Below, one piece after another: positions 50,714 through 59,216 of a stretch of 64,000 bases of DNA. This DNA comes from Nitrososphaerota archaeon (GTDB lineage Archaea; Thermoproteota; Nitrososphaeria; Nitrososphaerales; Nitrosopumilaceae). A program made the translations under genes and the position numbers. The number at the start of each line of letters is the position of its first letter. The stretch's first letter is position 1. A model generated the notes under the pieces. The model was given only the letters and a program-made list of their open reading frames with translations. It was not told where the DNA came from and searched no databases. Where the stretch lies: positions 85,487 through 149,486 of the forward strand of contig JACZTB010000001.1 of the NCBI GenBank assembly GCA_022573895.1, given 5' to 3'.

Positions 50714-51253
50714 CTATATTTTTTTCAATTGGAAAAGTAATTTTTCTATTTCGGGATCTTTTTCTTTGATAATTTCTTTTATTTTATTTTCTGAAATTGT
50801 AATGTTTAGATCAATTACTGCCTGAATAGCACTTTTTCTTACTTCTAAATTAGAATCTAATAGAGATTCAAGAAAAATTTCCTTAGCTTCTTGCGCTTTG
50901 AGATATCCTAGTGCCCCAATCGCACAAGATCTGACCATAGAACGTTCATCTTTTGCAAGTTTTATAATTTCTGGAATTGCAGTTGTTTCATTTCTGTTTG
51001 CTAACACCAATGATGCAAAACCTCTGATATTTTTACTCGTAGAATTCAAACTTTTAATTAAGAAATTTGAAATTTTATTTTTGTTTAATACAAGTGAACT
51101 AAATGCTTCTCCTCTAACTTGAATATCATCATCATCTAATTTCAAAATTACTTTTTCTAAAATTTCTGGGTTATTTGTACAATCTAAAGTTTCTAAAATT
51201 TTGATTTTTTCTTCACAACTTCCTAATTCTAAAACTTTTGAAATATTTTCCAA
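50714..51253 (-). CDS. HEAT-repeat protein
   Basis: A 179-residue protein of about five PBS-lyase-type HEAT repeats, for example DDDDIQVRGEAFSSLVLN, STSKNIRGFASLVLANR and DERSMVRSCAIGALGYL. It is a helical scaffold for protein binding; some archaeal members modify or monitor other proteins. The stop lies just beside the tRNA-Ala 3' end. ATG start. Confidence 0.82.
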   Translation of the reverse strand: MENISKVLELGSCEEKIKILETLDCTNNPEILEKVILKLDDDDIQVRGEAFSSLVLNKNKISNFLIKSLNSTSKNIRGFASLVLANRNETTAIPEIIKLAKDERSMVRSCAIGALGYLKAQEAKEIFLESLLDSNLEVRKSAIQAVIDLNITISENKIKEIIKEKDPEIEKLLFQLKKI

Positions 51254-51367
51254 ATTCTGAACAAATTACTCTTTTCTGGTTAATAATGGTTCAAATTTTT
51301 CAAGAAACTTTTATCAGATCCACAAAAATCCTTTTAGATTTAAATTATCCCCCGATGGTTGAATTTT

Positions 51368-51835
51368 ATGACAACAGAAAACACACAGTCTTCTGCACCT
51401 AAAGAAAGTACAGAAAACACACAGTCTTCTGCACCTAAAGAAAGTACAGAAAACACACAGTCTTCTGCACCTAAAGAAAGTACAGAAAACACACAGTCTT
51501 CTGCACCTAAAGAAAGTACAGAAAACACACAGTCTTCTAAACCTAGAGAAACTTCAGGAAGCAGAGATACCATATTCATAGGTAAGAAACCATTGATGGC
51601 ATATGTCACAACCACGCTAATTCAATTGGCAAACTTACCAGCCGTTCATATCAAAGCTAGAGGAATGAGCATAGGTCGTGCTGTAGATGTAGCTCAAATC
51701 ATTGCACGAAAAACAGAAAGTGCAGGCTATATTATCGGAGATATCAAAATTGGCTCAGAAGCATTAGAGTCACAAGACGGCAGAATGAGAAACGTTTCAA
51801 CAATAGAAATTGAAGTAAAGAGAAACACATCATAA
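51368..51835 (+). CDS. Alba chromatin protein with repetitive N-terminal tail
   Basis: A 155-residue protein. I prefer ATG 51368 (MTTENTQSSAPKES); a TTG three codons earlier is possible. The C-terminal 90 residues are a full Alba domain, IFIGKKPLMAYVTTTLIQLA onward, a DNA/RNA-binding chromatin protein. The first about 60 residues are five tandem copies of a 12-residue unit TENTQSSAPKES, the last diverged. Classical Alba proteins lack such a tail; it is disordered, S/T/E-rich and may be a site of modification. Confidence 0.88.
   Translation: MTTENTQSSAPKESTENTQSSAPKESTENTQSSAPKESTENTQSSAPKESTENTQSSKPRETSGSRDTIFIGKKPLMAYVTTTLIQLANLPAVHIKARGMSIGRAVDVAQIIARKTESAGYIIGDIKIGSEALESQDGRMRNVSTIEIEVKRNTS
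51374..51553 (+). repeat. Five 36-bp tandem repeats inside alba
   Basis: Units start at 51374, 51410, 51446, 51482 and 51518. The first four are the same over their length; the fifth differs in its last third. Each encodes TENTQSSAPKES in frame. The near-identity of copies at DNA level implies recent expansion. There are no spacers, so it is not a CRISPR array. Confidence 0.95.
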
Positions 51836-51864
51836 ACACACTTTACTTGTAATTTTTTATTTTA

Positions 51865-52728
51865 TTATCTTTTTGAAAATCTGTACTTCTTTTCCATCTT
51901 TCTGAACTTTGGAAGTTCAACTAAATCATTAAACTGATCAAAATTCACAACTTTTTGTTTGAATTTTGTAGTATTTCCTGACTTCTTTAACTCTTTTAGA
52001 ATATTCATAGTTGCAAATGTATTGGCATACAAAACAGATAGTGGATAGAGAATTATTTTAAATCCCATCTTGTTTAATGTTTCAGCTGAACTCAACGGTG
52101 TAGCTCCTCCTTCAATCATGTTTGCAACCAAGGGTGCATTGATTTCTTTTCCAATCTTTTTCATTTCCTCTAATGATCTTGGGGCTTCCACAAATATTGC
52201 ATCAGCTCCTGTTTTCTTATTTTGTTTTCCACGTTCAATAGCTGCATCTAATCCTTCAGTAGCTCTTGCATCTGTTCTTGCAACAATTATGAAGTCTTTG
52301 CTTTCTCTTGCATCAAGTGCAGCTGATAATTTCTCTGTGTATTCTTCTTGTGGAACTACTTCTTTTCCTTGCATGTGCCCACATCTTTTAGGCCATCTTT
52401 GATCTTCAAGAAAAATTCCTGCAGCTCCTGATGATTCTAGTTCATTTACTAATTTCCATACACTCAAAGCATTTCCATATCCTGTATCTGAATCAACTAT
52501 TACAGGTACTGAAACTGCTCTGCATATGCGTCTTGCATTATCTATTGTTTCTGTCGCTCCAATAAATCCATAATCTGGCATTCCAAATAGAGTTGCAGAC
52601 GTTCCATAACCTGTTTGGAACATTGCCTCAAATCCAACTTTTTGGGCAATCTTTGCACTCAATGCATCATAAACTCCTGGAATAACAAGTGATTTTTTTG
52701 ATTTTAACATATTTCTTAAATTTTTCAT
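51865..52728 (-). CDS. Isocitrate lyase/PEP mutase superfamily protein
   Basis: A 287-residue TIM-barrel enzyme: DALSAKIAQKVGFEAMFQTG, PVIVDSDTGYGNALSVWKLV with metal acids, and FLEDQRWPKRCGHMQGKEVV holding the catalytic KRCGH. This is the signature of 2-methylisocitrate lyase, oxaloacetate decarboxylase and related carboxy-lyases. The length suits methylisocitrate lyase or oxaloacetate lyase; a true isocitrate lyase would be longer. Substrate is uncertain. Located between Alba and PadR. Confidence 0.82.
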   Translation of the reverse strand: MKNLRNMLKSKKSLVIPGVYDALSAKIAQKVGFEAMFQTGYGTSATLFGMPDYGFIGATETIDNARRICRAVSVPVIVDSDTGYGNALSVWKLVNELESSGAAGIFLEDQRWPKRCGHMQGKEVVPQEEYTEKLSAALDARESKDFIIVARTDARATEGLDAAIERGKQNKKTGADAIFVEAPRSLEEMKKIGKEINAPLVANMIEGGATPLSSAETLNKMGFKIILYPLSVLYANTFATMNILKELKKSGNTTKFKQKVVNFDQFNDLVELPKFRKMEKKYRFSKR

Positions 52729-52844
52729 AGTTGTGTTCTCTCTCTGAATTATTTATGATTTTAATCAAAAATTACCCAATATTATTTCATAGATATCATT
52801 TGAATTTGATTCTTTAAGAAACTTCAAATAATTTTTCTATATTG

Positions 52845-53354
52845 TTACTCGATCTTAATTTCTTTGCCTTTCTTCTTTACTTCTTTTCCTTGAATTTTCT
52901 TTAATTCTGATTCAAGAAAATGTTTGTATTTCTTTGTTTCATCATCAGTCATATGGGCAAAATTTGAACTTAGGATAGAACCCATTGCTGAAATCTTTTC
53001 TAATATATCTATAACAACAATTCTTCCTACATTCCCTAGTCTAAATAAAACCTCTAATTGTTTTCTAACAATATCGTTTATCTTATCTACGTCAGCTGCT
53101 GTTTCGATTCCTTTCTTTGTTAGTTGATATTTTCCACCTTTAGTTTCTTCAATTAATCCCTCATCTAGTAATCTACCTAATAATGGATAGATTAACCCTG
53201 GAGATGGTTTCCAAATTCCGTTACTTTGTTCAACTGCATAATCGATGATCTCTTTTCCAGTACGTTCTTTCTTTTTCAATAATTCTAAAATGAAATATCT
53301 TGAAAATCCTCTGGGAATTGAACTTCCAACCCTCTGAAACCATTCAGAAATCAT
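52845..53354 (-). CDS. PadR-family transcription regulator
   Basis: A 169-residue winged-helix regulator starting at ATG 53354 (MISEWFQRVGSSIPRGFSRY); a GTG five codons upstream is possible. PadR motifs are FILELLKKKERTGKEIIDYA and PSPGLIYPLLGRLLDEGLIEET, with the wing KGGKYQLTKKG. The C-terminal half is a helical dimer domain with a very basic end. A tandem palindrome overlaps the start codon, suggesting autorepression. Divergent from sdhA. Confidence 0.88.
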   Translation of the reverse strand: MISEWFQRVGSSIPRGFSRYFILELLKKKERTGKEIIDYAVEQSNGIWKPSPGLIYPLLGRLLDEGLIEETKGGKYQLTKKGIETAADVDKINDIVRKQLEVLFRLGNVGRIVVIDILEKISAMGSILSSNFAHMTDDETKKYKHFLESELKKIQGKEVKKKGKEIKIE

Positions 53355-53376
53355 CACTAGTGATATCACTAGTGAT
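53353..53376. promoter_or_regulatory. Tandem palindromes, likely PadR operator
   Basis: Two adjacent copies of the perfect 12-bp palindrome ATCACTAGTGAT occupy 53353-53364 and 53365-53376, with no gap. They overlap the padR start codon and lie 74 nt before sdhA. Two head-to-tail copies spaced by 12 bp suit two dimers binding on neighbouring helix faces. Confidence 0.75.
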
Positions 53377-53449
53377 ATATTTCAATATTTGGGATCACGA
53401 CCACTTAATACTACATTTTTAACCCACTCAAAGCAAGTTTGTCTGAAAA

Positions 53450-55162
53450 ATGGTAGATTCCATTGAATTTGATTTGATAATATGTGGTTCTGGTCTTGCT
53501 GGCTTGAGAGCCGCAATAGCGGCTACAAAAAAGGGACCAAATCTCAAAATCGGCATTGTTTCAAAATTACAAGTAATGCGTTCTCATTCTGTATCTGCAG
53601 AAGGGGGAACCGCAGCAGTACTTTTTGAAGATGAAGGCGATACTATTGAATCTCATATTTATGATACTGTAAAAGGAAGTGACTTTCTTGCAGACCAAGA
53701 TGTTGCTGAAAGGCTTTGTGTAGAAATTCCAAAAGAAATTCATCAATTAGAACATTGGGGAATGCCATGGTCTAGAAAAGAAGATGGTAGAGTTGATCAA
53801 AGAAACTTTGGTGGTTATAGTTTTCCAAGGGCAACTTATGCATCAGATAAAGTTGGATTCTACGAAATGCAGACCTTGTATGACACATGTCAAAAATATG
53901 AAAATATTGAATATCTTAACGAATGGTTTGCAACATCAATTATTCATGATGGAAAACGATTCATGGGACTTACTGCAATAGAATTATCTTCTGGTACATT
54001 TTACACAATCAAAGGTAAAGCTCTTATCATTGCAACTGGTGGTGCTGGACGATTGTATAGTTTTTCAACTTATGCGCTATCGTCAACTCCAGATGGTTTG
54101 GATATGGGATTACGTGCTGGTATGGCACTAAAAGACATGGAATTTGTGCAATTTCATCCAACAGGAATTTTACCATCTGGAATTTTGATCACAGAAGGTG
54201 CAAGAGGAGAAGGTGCTTATCTGCTTAACAATAAAGGTGAACGATTTATGAAAAACTATGCTGCAAGTACAATGGAATTAGCTCCACGTGACATTGTATC
54301 AAGATCAATAATGACAGAAATTAAAGAAGGTCGAGGATTCAAACATGAAACTGGAATTGATTGTATGAAACTTGATTTAAGACATATTGGGGATGAAAAA
54401 ATTAAAGAGAAGTTAGGTGGAATTAGAGAAATATCTATCAAATTCTCTGATATTGATCCTGCAAAAGAATTACTTGACATTAGACCTGTTTGTCATTATA
54501 TGATGGGCGGAATTCATACTGATATTGAAGGTGCAACAGAAATGCAAGGAGTTTGGGCTGCAGGCGAGGCTTCATGTAATAGTGTTCATGGCTCAAACCG
54601 ATTAGGTGCAAATTCAACTGCGGAATGCATCGTTTGGGGTAAAATCACTGGAGAATTGGCAGTGGAATATATCCAAAAAGGTATTCCATCAAATCCCTGG
54701 CCTCATCATTTGGTTGTAGCAGAAGAAAAGAGAATCTATGATGGAATCTTTAGAGGAGGTGGTGATGCAAATCCATATGAAATTAAACAACAACTTACTG
54801 ACACTATGGATGAAAAGGCCTATGTCTACAGAAATGAAACTGATTTAGTTGCAGGTCTCAAGAAAATTCGTGAGCTTAAAACACAGACTTGGAAACATGT
54901 TGATGACAAGGCAAAAGAGTACAATACCAACTTTTCAAATGTTATGGAACTTGATTCCATGTTTCGAGTAGCAGAGATTGTGTTACTAGGTGCAATTAAC
55001 AGAAAAGAATCTCGTGGCGCACATGCTAGAACTGATTATACTAAGCGCGATGATGTAAACTTCTTACATCATACACTTGCTTACTATGATCCAAATGAAC
55101 CAATTATGAAAACATATCCAGTCACAATTACTAAGTACAAGCCAGTGGAGAGGAAATATTAG
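53450..55162 (+). CDS. sdhA: Succinate dehydrogenase flavoprotein subunit
   Basis: A 570-residue FAD subunit. FAD motif LIICGSGLAGLRAAIAAT, the covalent-FAD histidine in MRSHSVSAEGGTAAV, GGYSFPRATYASDK, and HPTGILPSGILITEGARGEG with active-site arginines. It oxidises succinate to fumarate with the next three genes. First gene of the sdhA-C-D-B operon; the next gene begins directly after its stop. Confidence 0.96.
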   Translation: MVDSIEFDLIICGSGLAGLRAAIAATKKGPNLKIGIVSKLQVMRSHSVSAEGGTAAVLFEDEGDTIESHIYDTVKGSDFLADQDVAERLCVEIPKEIHQLEHWGMPWSRKEDGRVDQRNFGGYSFPRATYASDKVGFYEMQTLYDTCQKYENIEYLNEWFATSIIHDGKRFMGLTAIELSSGTFYTIKGKALIIATGGAGRLYSFSTYALSSTPDGLDMGLRAGMALKDMEFVQFHPTGILPSGILITEGARGEGAYLLNNKGERFMKNYAASTMELAPRDIVSRSIMTEIKEGRGFKHETGIDCMKLDLRHIGDEKIKEKLGGIREISIKFSDIDPAKELLDIRPVCHYMMGGIHTDIEGATEMQGVWAAGEASCNSVHGSNRLGANSTAECIVWGKITGELAVEYIQKGIPSNPWPHHLVVAEEKRIYDGIFRGGGDANPYEIKQQLTDTMDEKAYVYRNETDLVAGLKKIRELKTQTWKHVDDKAKEYNTNFSNVMELDSMFRVAEIVLLGAINRKESRGAHARTDYTKRDDVNFLHHTLAYYDPNEPIMKTYPVTITKYKPVERKY

Positions 55163-55594
55163 ATGCCCCAAGACGAAAACAAAGAAGGCATTGGAGGTAT
55201 GGCCAATCCAGGTCGTTATGGAATTGAAAGAGTTGCATATTGGTTAATGCGATTAAGCGGATTAGGACTATTGGCATATTTTGTAGCTCACATTTATGAA
55301 ACAAGTAATATTCTGAGAGGACAAGTTGGATGGGATGAATTGATGGAAATGACATCCACTACCGAGGGACATGCTATTTTAGCAATTGTAATTGGAATGT
55401 GTGTATTTCATACTGTTAATGGAGTTAGAGTGATGTTAGGACATGGAGGAGTTGGTGTAGGAAAACCTACTAGACCTGATTATCCCTATGTTCCAGCATC
55501 ACAAAACTACAAACACAAGATAGGTATCTATTCTGCAATTGTTCTTGCAGCATTTGCAATGATGTATGGGCTAGCGGTAATGTTTGGTGAATAA
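55163..55594 (+). CDS. sdhC: Succinate dehydrogenase membrane anchor subunit (SdhC-like)
   Basis: A 143-residue membrane protein with three helices. ERVAYWLMRLSGLGLLAYFVAHIYE resembles the conserved haem-b and quinone-binding helix, with histidines H43 in AHIYE and FHTVNG later. It anchors the SdhAB head and passes electrons to the quinone. Starts directly after sdhA; the next start (55596) is 1 nt after its stop. Confidence 0.87.
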   Translation: MPQDENKEGIGGMANPGRYGIERVAYWLMRLSGLGLLAYFVAHIYETSNILRGQVGWDELMEMTSTTEGHAILAIVIGMCVFHTVNGVRVMLGHGGVGVGKPTRPDYPYVPASQNYKHKIGIYSAIVLAAFAMMYGLAVMFGE

Positions 55595-55595
55595 G

Positions 55596-55940
55596 ATGAG
55601 AGAAAGTACAATCATGAAAATTCATTATGGAACTGCAATTGCAGCAGTAGCTCTGGTAGCAGTTCACATTTTGATGCGGCTTACGCAGGGATTTGCGGAA
55701 TCCTTAGAATTTGAAAGTGTTCTTGCTAACTACAAATTCGTTCCATATGCTATAATGTTGGAATTAATACTCATCCTGCTTTCAATTCATGGATTTAATG
55801 GACTTAGAGTTGTTTTATTGGAATTAAAACAAGGAAGAATTTATGAAAAAGCCGTTTCTTATGGTTGCTTGGCTGCAATGATTGGATTAATAACATACGG
55901 TTCAAGAACAATTATTGTGGTAAACATGGGGTTGGTATAA
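55596..55940 (+). CDS. sdhD: Succinate dehydrogenase membrane anchor subunit (SdhD-like)
   Basis: A 114-residue protein starting at ATG 55596 (MRESTIMKIHYGTAIAAVA), just after the sdhC stop; a longer start overlapping sdhC is less likely. Three helices, with histidines in IHYG and VAVHILMRLTQG and LLSIHGFNGLRVV. It completes the two-subunit membrane anchor. The next ATG (55943) is 2 nt after its stop. Confidence 0.85.
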   Translation: MRESTIMKIHYGTAIAAVALVAVHILMRLTQGFAESLEFESVLANYKFVPYAIMLELILILLSIHGFNGLRVVLLELKQGRIYEKAVSYGCLAAMIGLITYGSRTIIVVNMGLV

Positions 55941-55942
55941 AA

Positions 55943-56704
55943 ATGGCACAGGTATCTATTATTGCAGACGAACAAACATCATTATCTTCTTCAAAATCAA
56001 TTACACTAAGAATTTCAAGATACAATCCTAAACATGATGATTCAAGTATATTTACGGAGTTTATTATTCCATATGAGAAATGGACAACTGTTCTAGATGC
56101 AATTCTTGAGGTCAAAAAATACTTTGATCATTCAGTTGCAGTTCGTTACTCTTGTAGACAAGCTTCATGTGGTTCATGTGGAATGATGATTAATGGAAAA
56201 CCAAGACTTGCATGTTTTACAAAAATTAGTGAATTAAACTCTAATGTTATTACAGTAGAACCCATGAACAACTTTCCAATTATTCGTGATTTGGCTGTAA
56301 AGTTTGAAAGAATGTTTGAAAGTCATCATAAAATCAAACCATATCTTATCAGAGATGATACAGAGCTGGAATCTGACGCAAAAGAATTCTTACAATCTCC
56401 TAAAGAAGTAGAACAATACATCCAATTTGCTAATTGTATCAAATGTGGTTTATGTAATTCTGCATGTCCTACAATGGCAACAGATTCTTCATTTGTTGGG
56501 CCACAAGCATTAGCTCAAGCATATCGATATGTTGCTGATAGTAGAGATAAAGGAAAAGATTCTAGACTTAAGATAATCGATGAGTCTCATGGTATATGGA
56601 GATGCCACTTTGCTGGATCTTGTAGTCAAGTATGTCCAAAAGGTGTTGATCCTGCAATGGGAATACAACTACTTCGAGGCTATTTGCTAGGATTTAGAAG
56701 TTAA
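55943..56704 (+). CDS. sdhB: Succinate dehydrogenase iron-sulfur subunit
   Basis: A 253-residue protein starting MAQVSIIADEQ (ATG 55943). The N-terminal plant-type 2Fe-2S domain has CRQASCGSCGMM and a later cysteine in ACF; the C-terminal domain has CIKCGLCNSACP and CHFAGSCSQVCPKG for the 4Fe-4S and 3Fe-4S or 4Fe-4S centres. Carries electrons from SdhA to the membrane part. The C-terminal 18 bp overlap the convergent DUF59 gene. Confidence 0.95.
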   Translation: MAQVSIIADEQTSLSSSKSITLRISRYNPKHDDSSIFTEFIIPYEKWTTVLDAILEVKKYFDHSVAVRYSCRQASCGSCGMMINGKPRLACFTKISELNSNVITVEPMNNFPIIRDLAVKFERMFESHHKIKPYLIRDDTELESDAKEFLQSPKEVEQYIQFANCIKCGLCNSACPTMATDSSFVGPQALAQAYRYVADSRDKGKDSRLKIIDESHGIWRCHFAGSCSQVCPKGVDPAMGIQLLRGYLLGFRS

Positions 56705-57025
56705 CCCAGTTTTTTTGGGGTTTGGACTATTATTTACTTGATTGTTAATCTGCTCTGCCATAAAGTGATTTGAAACATTTACTTTAACATCATCTACCCC
56801 ATCTACCTTCAAAAGATAATCGTGAACATCTTGACAAATCTTAAAACCAAAAACTGCTGGACAGAATGGACTAGTAAGATGCAAATCAACTTTAACATTA
56901 CTATTATTGATATCAACCTCATCAATTAATTCTAATTCAACAATTGATGTGTTGATTTCTGGGTCCACAATCTTTGATAACTCATCGAAGATTTTTACTC
57001 GTAGCTGTTTAATGTCTTGACTCAT
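56687..57025 (-). CDS. Metal-sulfur cluster assembly protein (MIP18/DUF59 family)
   Basis: A 112-residue protein from ATG 57025 (MSQDIKQLRVKIFDELSKIVD); an upstream in-frame start in the promoter is less likely. The pattern VDPEINTSIVELELIDEV and the cysteine in TSPFCPAVFGF are family marks of SufT/PaaD/MIP18 proteins that help insert Fe-S clusters. Placed against the Fe-S subunit SdhB, with an 18-bp convergent overlap. Confidence 0.83.
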   Translation of the reverse strand: MSQDIKQLRVKIFDELSKIVDPEINTSIVELELIDEVDINNSNVKVDLHLTSPFCPAVFGFKICQDVHDYLLKVDGVDDVKVNVSNHFMAEQINNQVNNSPNPKKTGLTSKS

Positions 57026-57074
57026 ATCGGCAAAAGCGTCGATGCTATATATAACCATTCCAAAACCTTAGGTA

Positions 57075-58535
57075 ATGTATCGTTCTCGTCTTGGAAATGA
57101 TTTGAATGATATTACTTTAGACTATGTTTCATCAATAGATGATGATTCTGAAATTGTACTTTATGATATTATTGGAAGCCAAGCTCATACTTTGATGTTA
57201 TTTCAAAAAAACATTATAACAAAAAATGATGCAAAAAAGATCTTGTCAGCTTTAAAACATTTAAAAAATCAAAAATTTGATTCATCATCTGGAGCAGAAG
57301 ATATTCATGAATTAATTGAATCCCTCGTCATCAAAAAAGCTGGCATGGCAAGTGGAGGAAAGATGCATACTGCAAGGTCTCGAAACGATCAGGTTGTTTT
57401 AGATATTAGAATGAAAATTAGAGACGACATTAACATTATTTGCAATTGTCTTCTAGATACCATCGAAGCTCTTGTCTCTGTGGCTAAAAATCACCAAAAA
57501 ACAATCATGCCCCTTTACACTCATCTTCAACAAGCTCAAGTAGGTCTATTTTCACATTATCTTTTGGCATATGCAGATGTTTTGTCCAGAGATTTTCAAC
57601 GACTTTATGGAACCTTTGAACGAGTAAACCAAAGCCCACTTGGTGCAGGACCTATTGGAGGAACAAGCATCTCAATTGATAGACATAGCACAGCAAAGAT
57701 GTTGGGTTTTGATGATCTTGTTGAGAATTCAATTGATGCAACAAGTACGCGTGATTTTGTAGCAGAATATGTTGCAATGATTTCAATTTTGATGACTAAT
57801 CTAAGTAGAATATCTGAAGATTTTGTTCTCTGGTCTACATCTGAATTTTCTTTTATTGAACTATCTGATGAATTTACATCTCCCTCAAGCGTAATGCCTC
57901 AAAAGAAGAATCCAGATATTTTAGAATTAACAAGAGGTAAAACTGCTGAAGTTATTGGAAATTTAACTGCAATTCTAACAACTATCAAAGGCTTGCCAAC
58001 TGGTTATGGACGTGATTTACAACAAATAAAACCATCTATTTGGTCAACATCAAGAATATCTATCAGTGCACTGTTAATTTTAAAATCAATGCTTCTTACT
58101 CTAAAAGTAAATGAAAGGCAAATGAAAAAAGTTGCAGAATCAAGTAATCTTATTGCATTAGATATATCTGAAAAATTAGTTAAAGAGGGAATTCCATTTA
58201 GAGTTACGCATAAAATTGCAGGTGTTTTGGTTCAATTGGCACATCAATCAAAAAAACCTATCTCAAAATTAACTTCAACAGAAATTAAAAAATCTGTAGT
58301 TGATACTAAAGTTAATCCAAAAATTGTTTCAAAAATTATCTCTTCTACCACTATTGTCTCCTCTCTAAAGGATAGAAAATCGTATGGTTCCTCAGGATAT
58401 GATGAACAAAAGAGAATGATTTTTGATAGAATTCAAAAGATTAACAACTATAGAACAGATGTAACTAAAAGAGAAAATAAAATCAATTCATCTATTGAAG
58501 ACTTGGAAAAACAAGTTAATGAAATAATTCAGTAA
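57075..58535 (+). CDS. argH: Argininosuccinate lyase
   Basis: A 486-residue fumarase/aspartase-superfamily enzyme that splits argininosuccinate to arginine and fumarate. Motifs: GMASGGKMHTARSRNDQVV, THLQQAQVGLF with the catalytic histidine, and the signature SSVMPQKKNPDILELTRG. Length is normal. ATG 57075 in an AT-rich context. It is the last conserved gene before the accessory region. Confidence 0.94.
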   Translation: MYRSRLGNDLNDITLDYVSSIDDDSEIVLYDIIGSQAHTLMLFQKNIITKNDAKKILSALKHLKNQKFDSSSGAEDIHELIESLVIKKAGMASGGKMHTARSRNDQVVLDIRMKIRDDINIICNCLLDTIEALVSVAKNHQKTIMPLYTHLQQAQVGLFSHYLLAYADVLSRDFQRLYGTFERVNQSPLGAGPIGGTSISIDRHSTAKMLGFDDLVENSIDATSTRDFVAEYVAMISILMTNLSRISEDFVLWSTSEFSFIELSDEFTSPSSVMPQKKNPDILELTRGKTAEVIGNLTAILTTIKGLPTGYGRDLQQIKPSIWSTSRISISALLILKSMLLTLKVNERQMKKVAESSNLIALDISEKLVKEGIPFRVTHKIAGVLVQLAHQSKKPISKLTSTEIKKSVVDTKVNPKIVSKIISSTTIVSSLKDRKSYGSSGYDEQKRMIFDRIQKINNYRTDVTKRENKINSSIEDLEKQVNEIIQ

Positions 58536-58869
58536 CTCTAATAAAAAAAAGTAGCGGGTCTAGAGGGACACATTCCATCGTAGATACTTTTCTGGGACTC
58601 AAGAACATATTTTCTTGAATCATTACAATACCATACCATCACTAGAAATAAAGTTTTTCATATATGTATTATTATTCATTTTTGCAAAATACATGAGCAG
58701 AATATCATAGTAATACAAAATTTTGGCAATGGCTAAAGAAATATCGTTCAATGATCTGATAATTTTCTAATTAAAACAAGAAAAATATCCTCAACTATTT
58801 TGATCGATACTTTTTGTTACAACACAGATCAATTTTTGTGAACCTTTATTTTATAATGATTCAACGACC
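58536..58869. other. Non-coding junction between argH and the accessory region
   Basis: 334 nt of AT-rich DNA. It starts with the tRNA-like fragment at 58553-58569. A small hairpin, caagaa and ttcttg around 58601-58618, follows. Only short frames of up to about 13 codons occur (for example MAKEISFNDL near 58730). No promoter is certain, though 58840-58860 is TATA-like before the gene at 58870. Confidence 0.5.
58553..58569 (-). mobile_element. tRNA 3'-end-like fragment, possible attachment site
   Basis: On the minus strand 58569 to 58553 reads gtccctctagacccgct, the form of a tRNA T-stem and acceptor 3' strand, followed by acttttttttatt like a terminator. No matching 5' acceptor (gcgggtc) lies nearby. 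It is exactly where conserved genes stop. A displaced tRNA 3' end beside foreign DNA is what integration into a tRNA gene leaves. The parent tRNA is not in the window. Confidence 0.4.
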
Positions 58870-59199
58870 TTGCAATCTGATTTGACATCTCTAAAAGTTA
58901 CTCATGAAAAACCTGATCGATTTACAGGATTACGTAATTCATTAAGTGTTAGTCCAATTAATGTAGTTCTTGGCGGTAAGTCATTTTCTTCACCTGAAAT
59001 TTCAGCTAATAGTACGGATCTAAAATGTTTTGAAACATGTGCATTAACTCCTAAACTAAAACTCGTACAATTCATTAGACGAAGTTATCACGTTTCAGAT
59101 TTAGATTATTCCGACAAAATTTCAACAATTACACAGAAATATGAAAAACTAATAAATTCATATCCAACTGCAATTCCCAATTTACAAGATACCAAGTAG
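58870..59199 (+). CDS. Hypothetical protein, 109 aa
   Basis: A frame from TTG 58870 (start uncertain) gives a 109-residue protein with mixed strands and helices and a C-terminal helical part (LDYSDKISTITQKYEKLINSY). No motif is recognised. It sits 17 nt before the DUF5655-like gene and may be co-transcribed with it. It could also be part of a broken gene. Confidence 0.45.
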   Translation: MQSDLTSLKVTHEKPDRFTGLRNSLSVSPINVVLGGKSFSSPEISANSTDLKCFETCALTPKLKLVQFIRRSYHVSDLDYSDKISTITQKYEKLINSYPTAIPNLQDTK

Positions 59200-59216
59200 G
59201 TGCAAGTGGAATTGGT

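Noticed and set aside
51374-51553. CRISPR-like array
   Set aside because: Units are directly joined without spacers, stay in frame and encode a protein repeat.
51340-51615. Minus-strand frame with repeats of LSLGAEDCVFSV
   Set aside because: It is the antisense shadow of the 36-bp repeats in alba, which has a full Alba domain in the plus frame.
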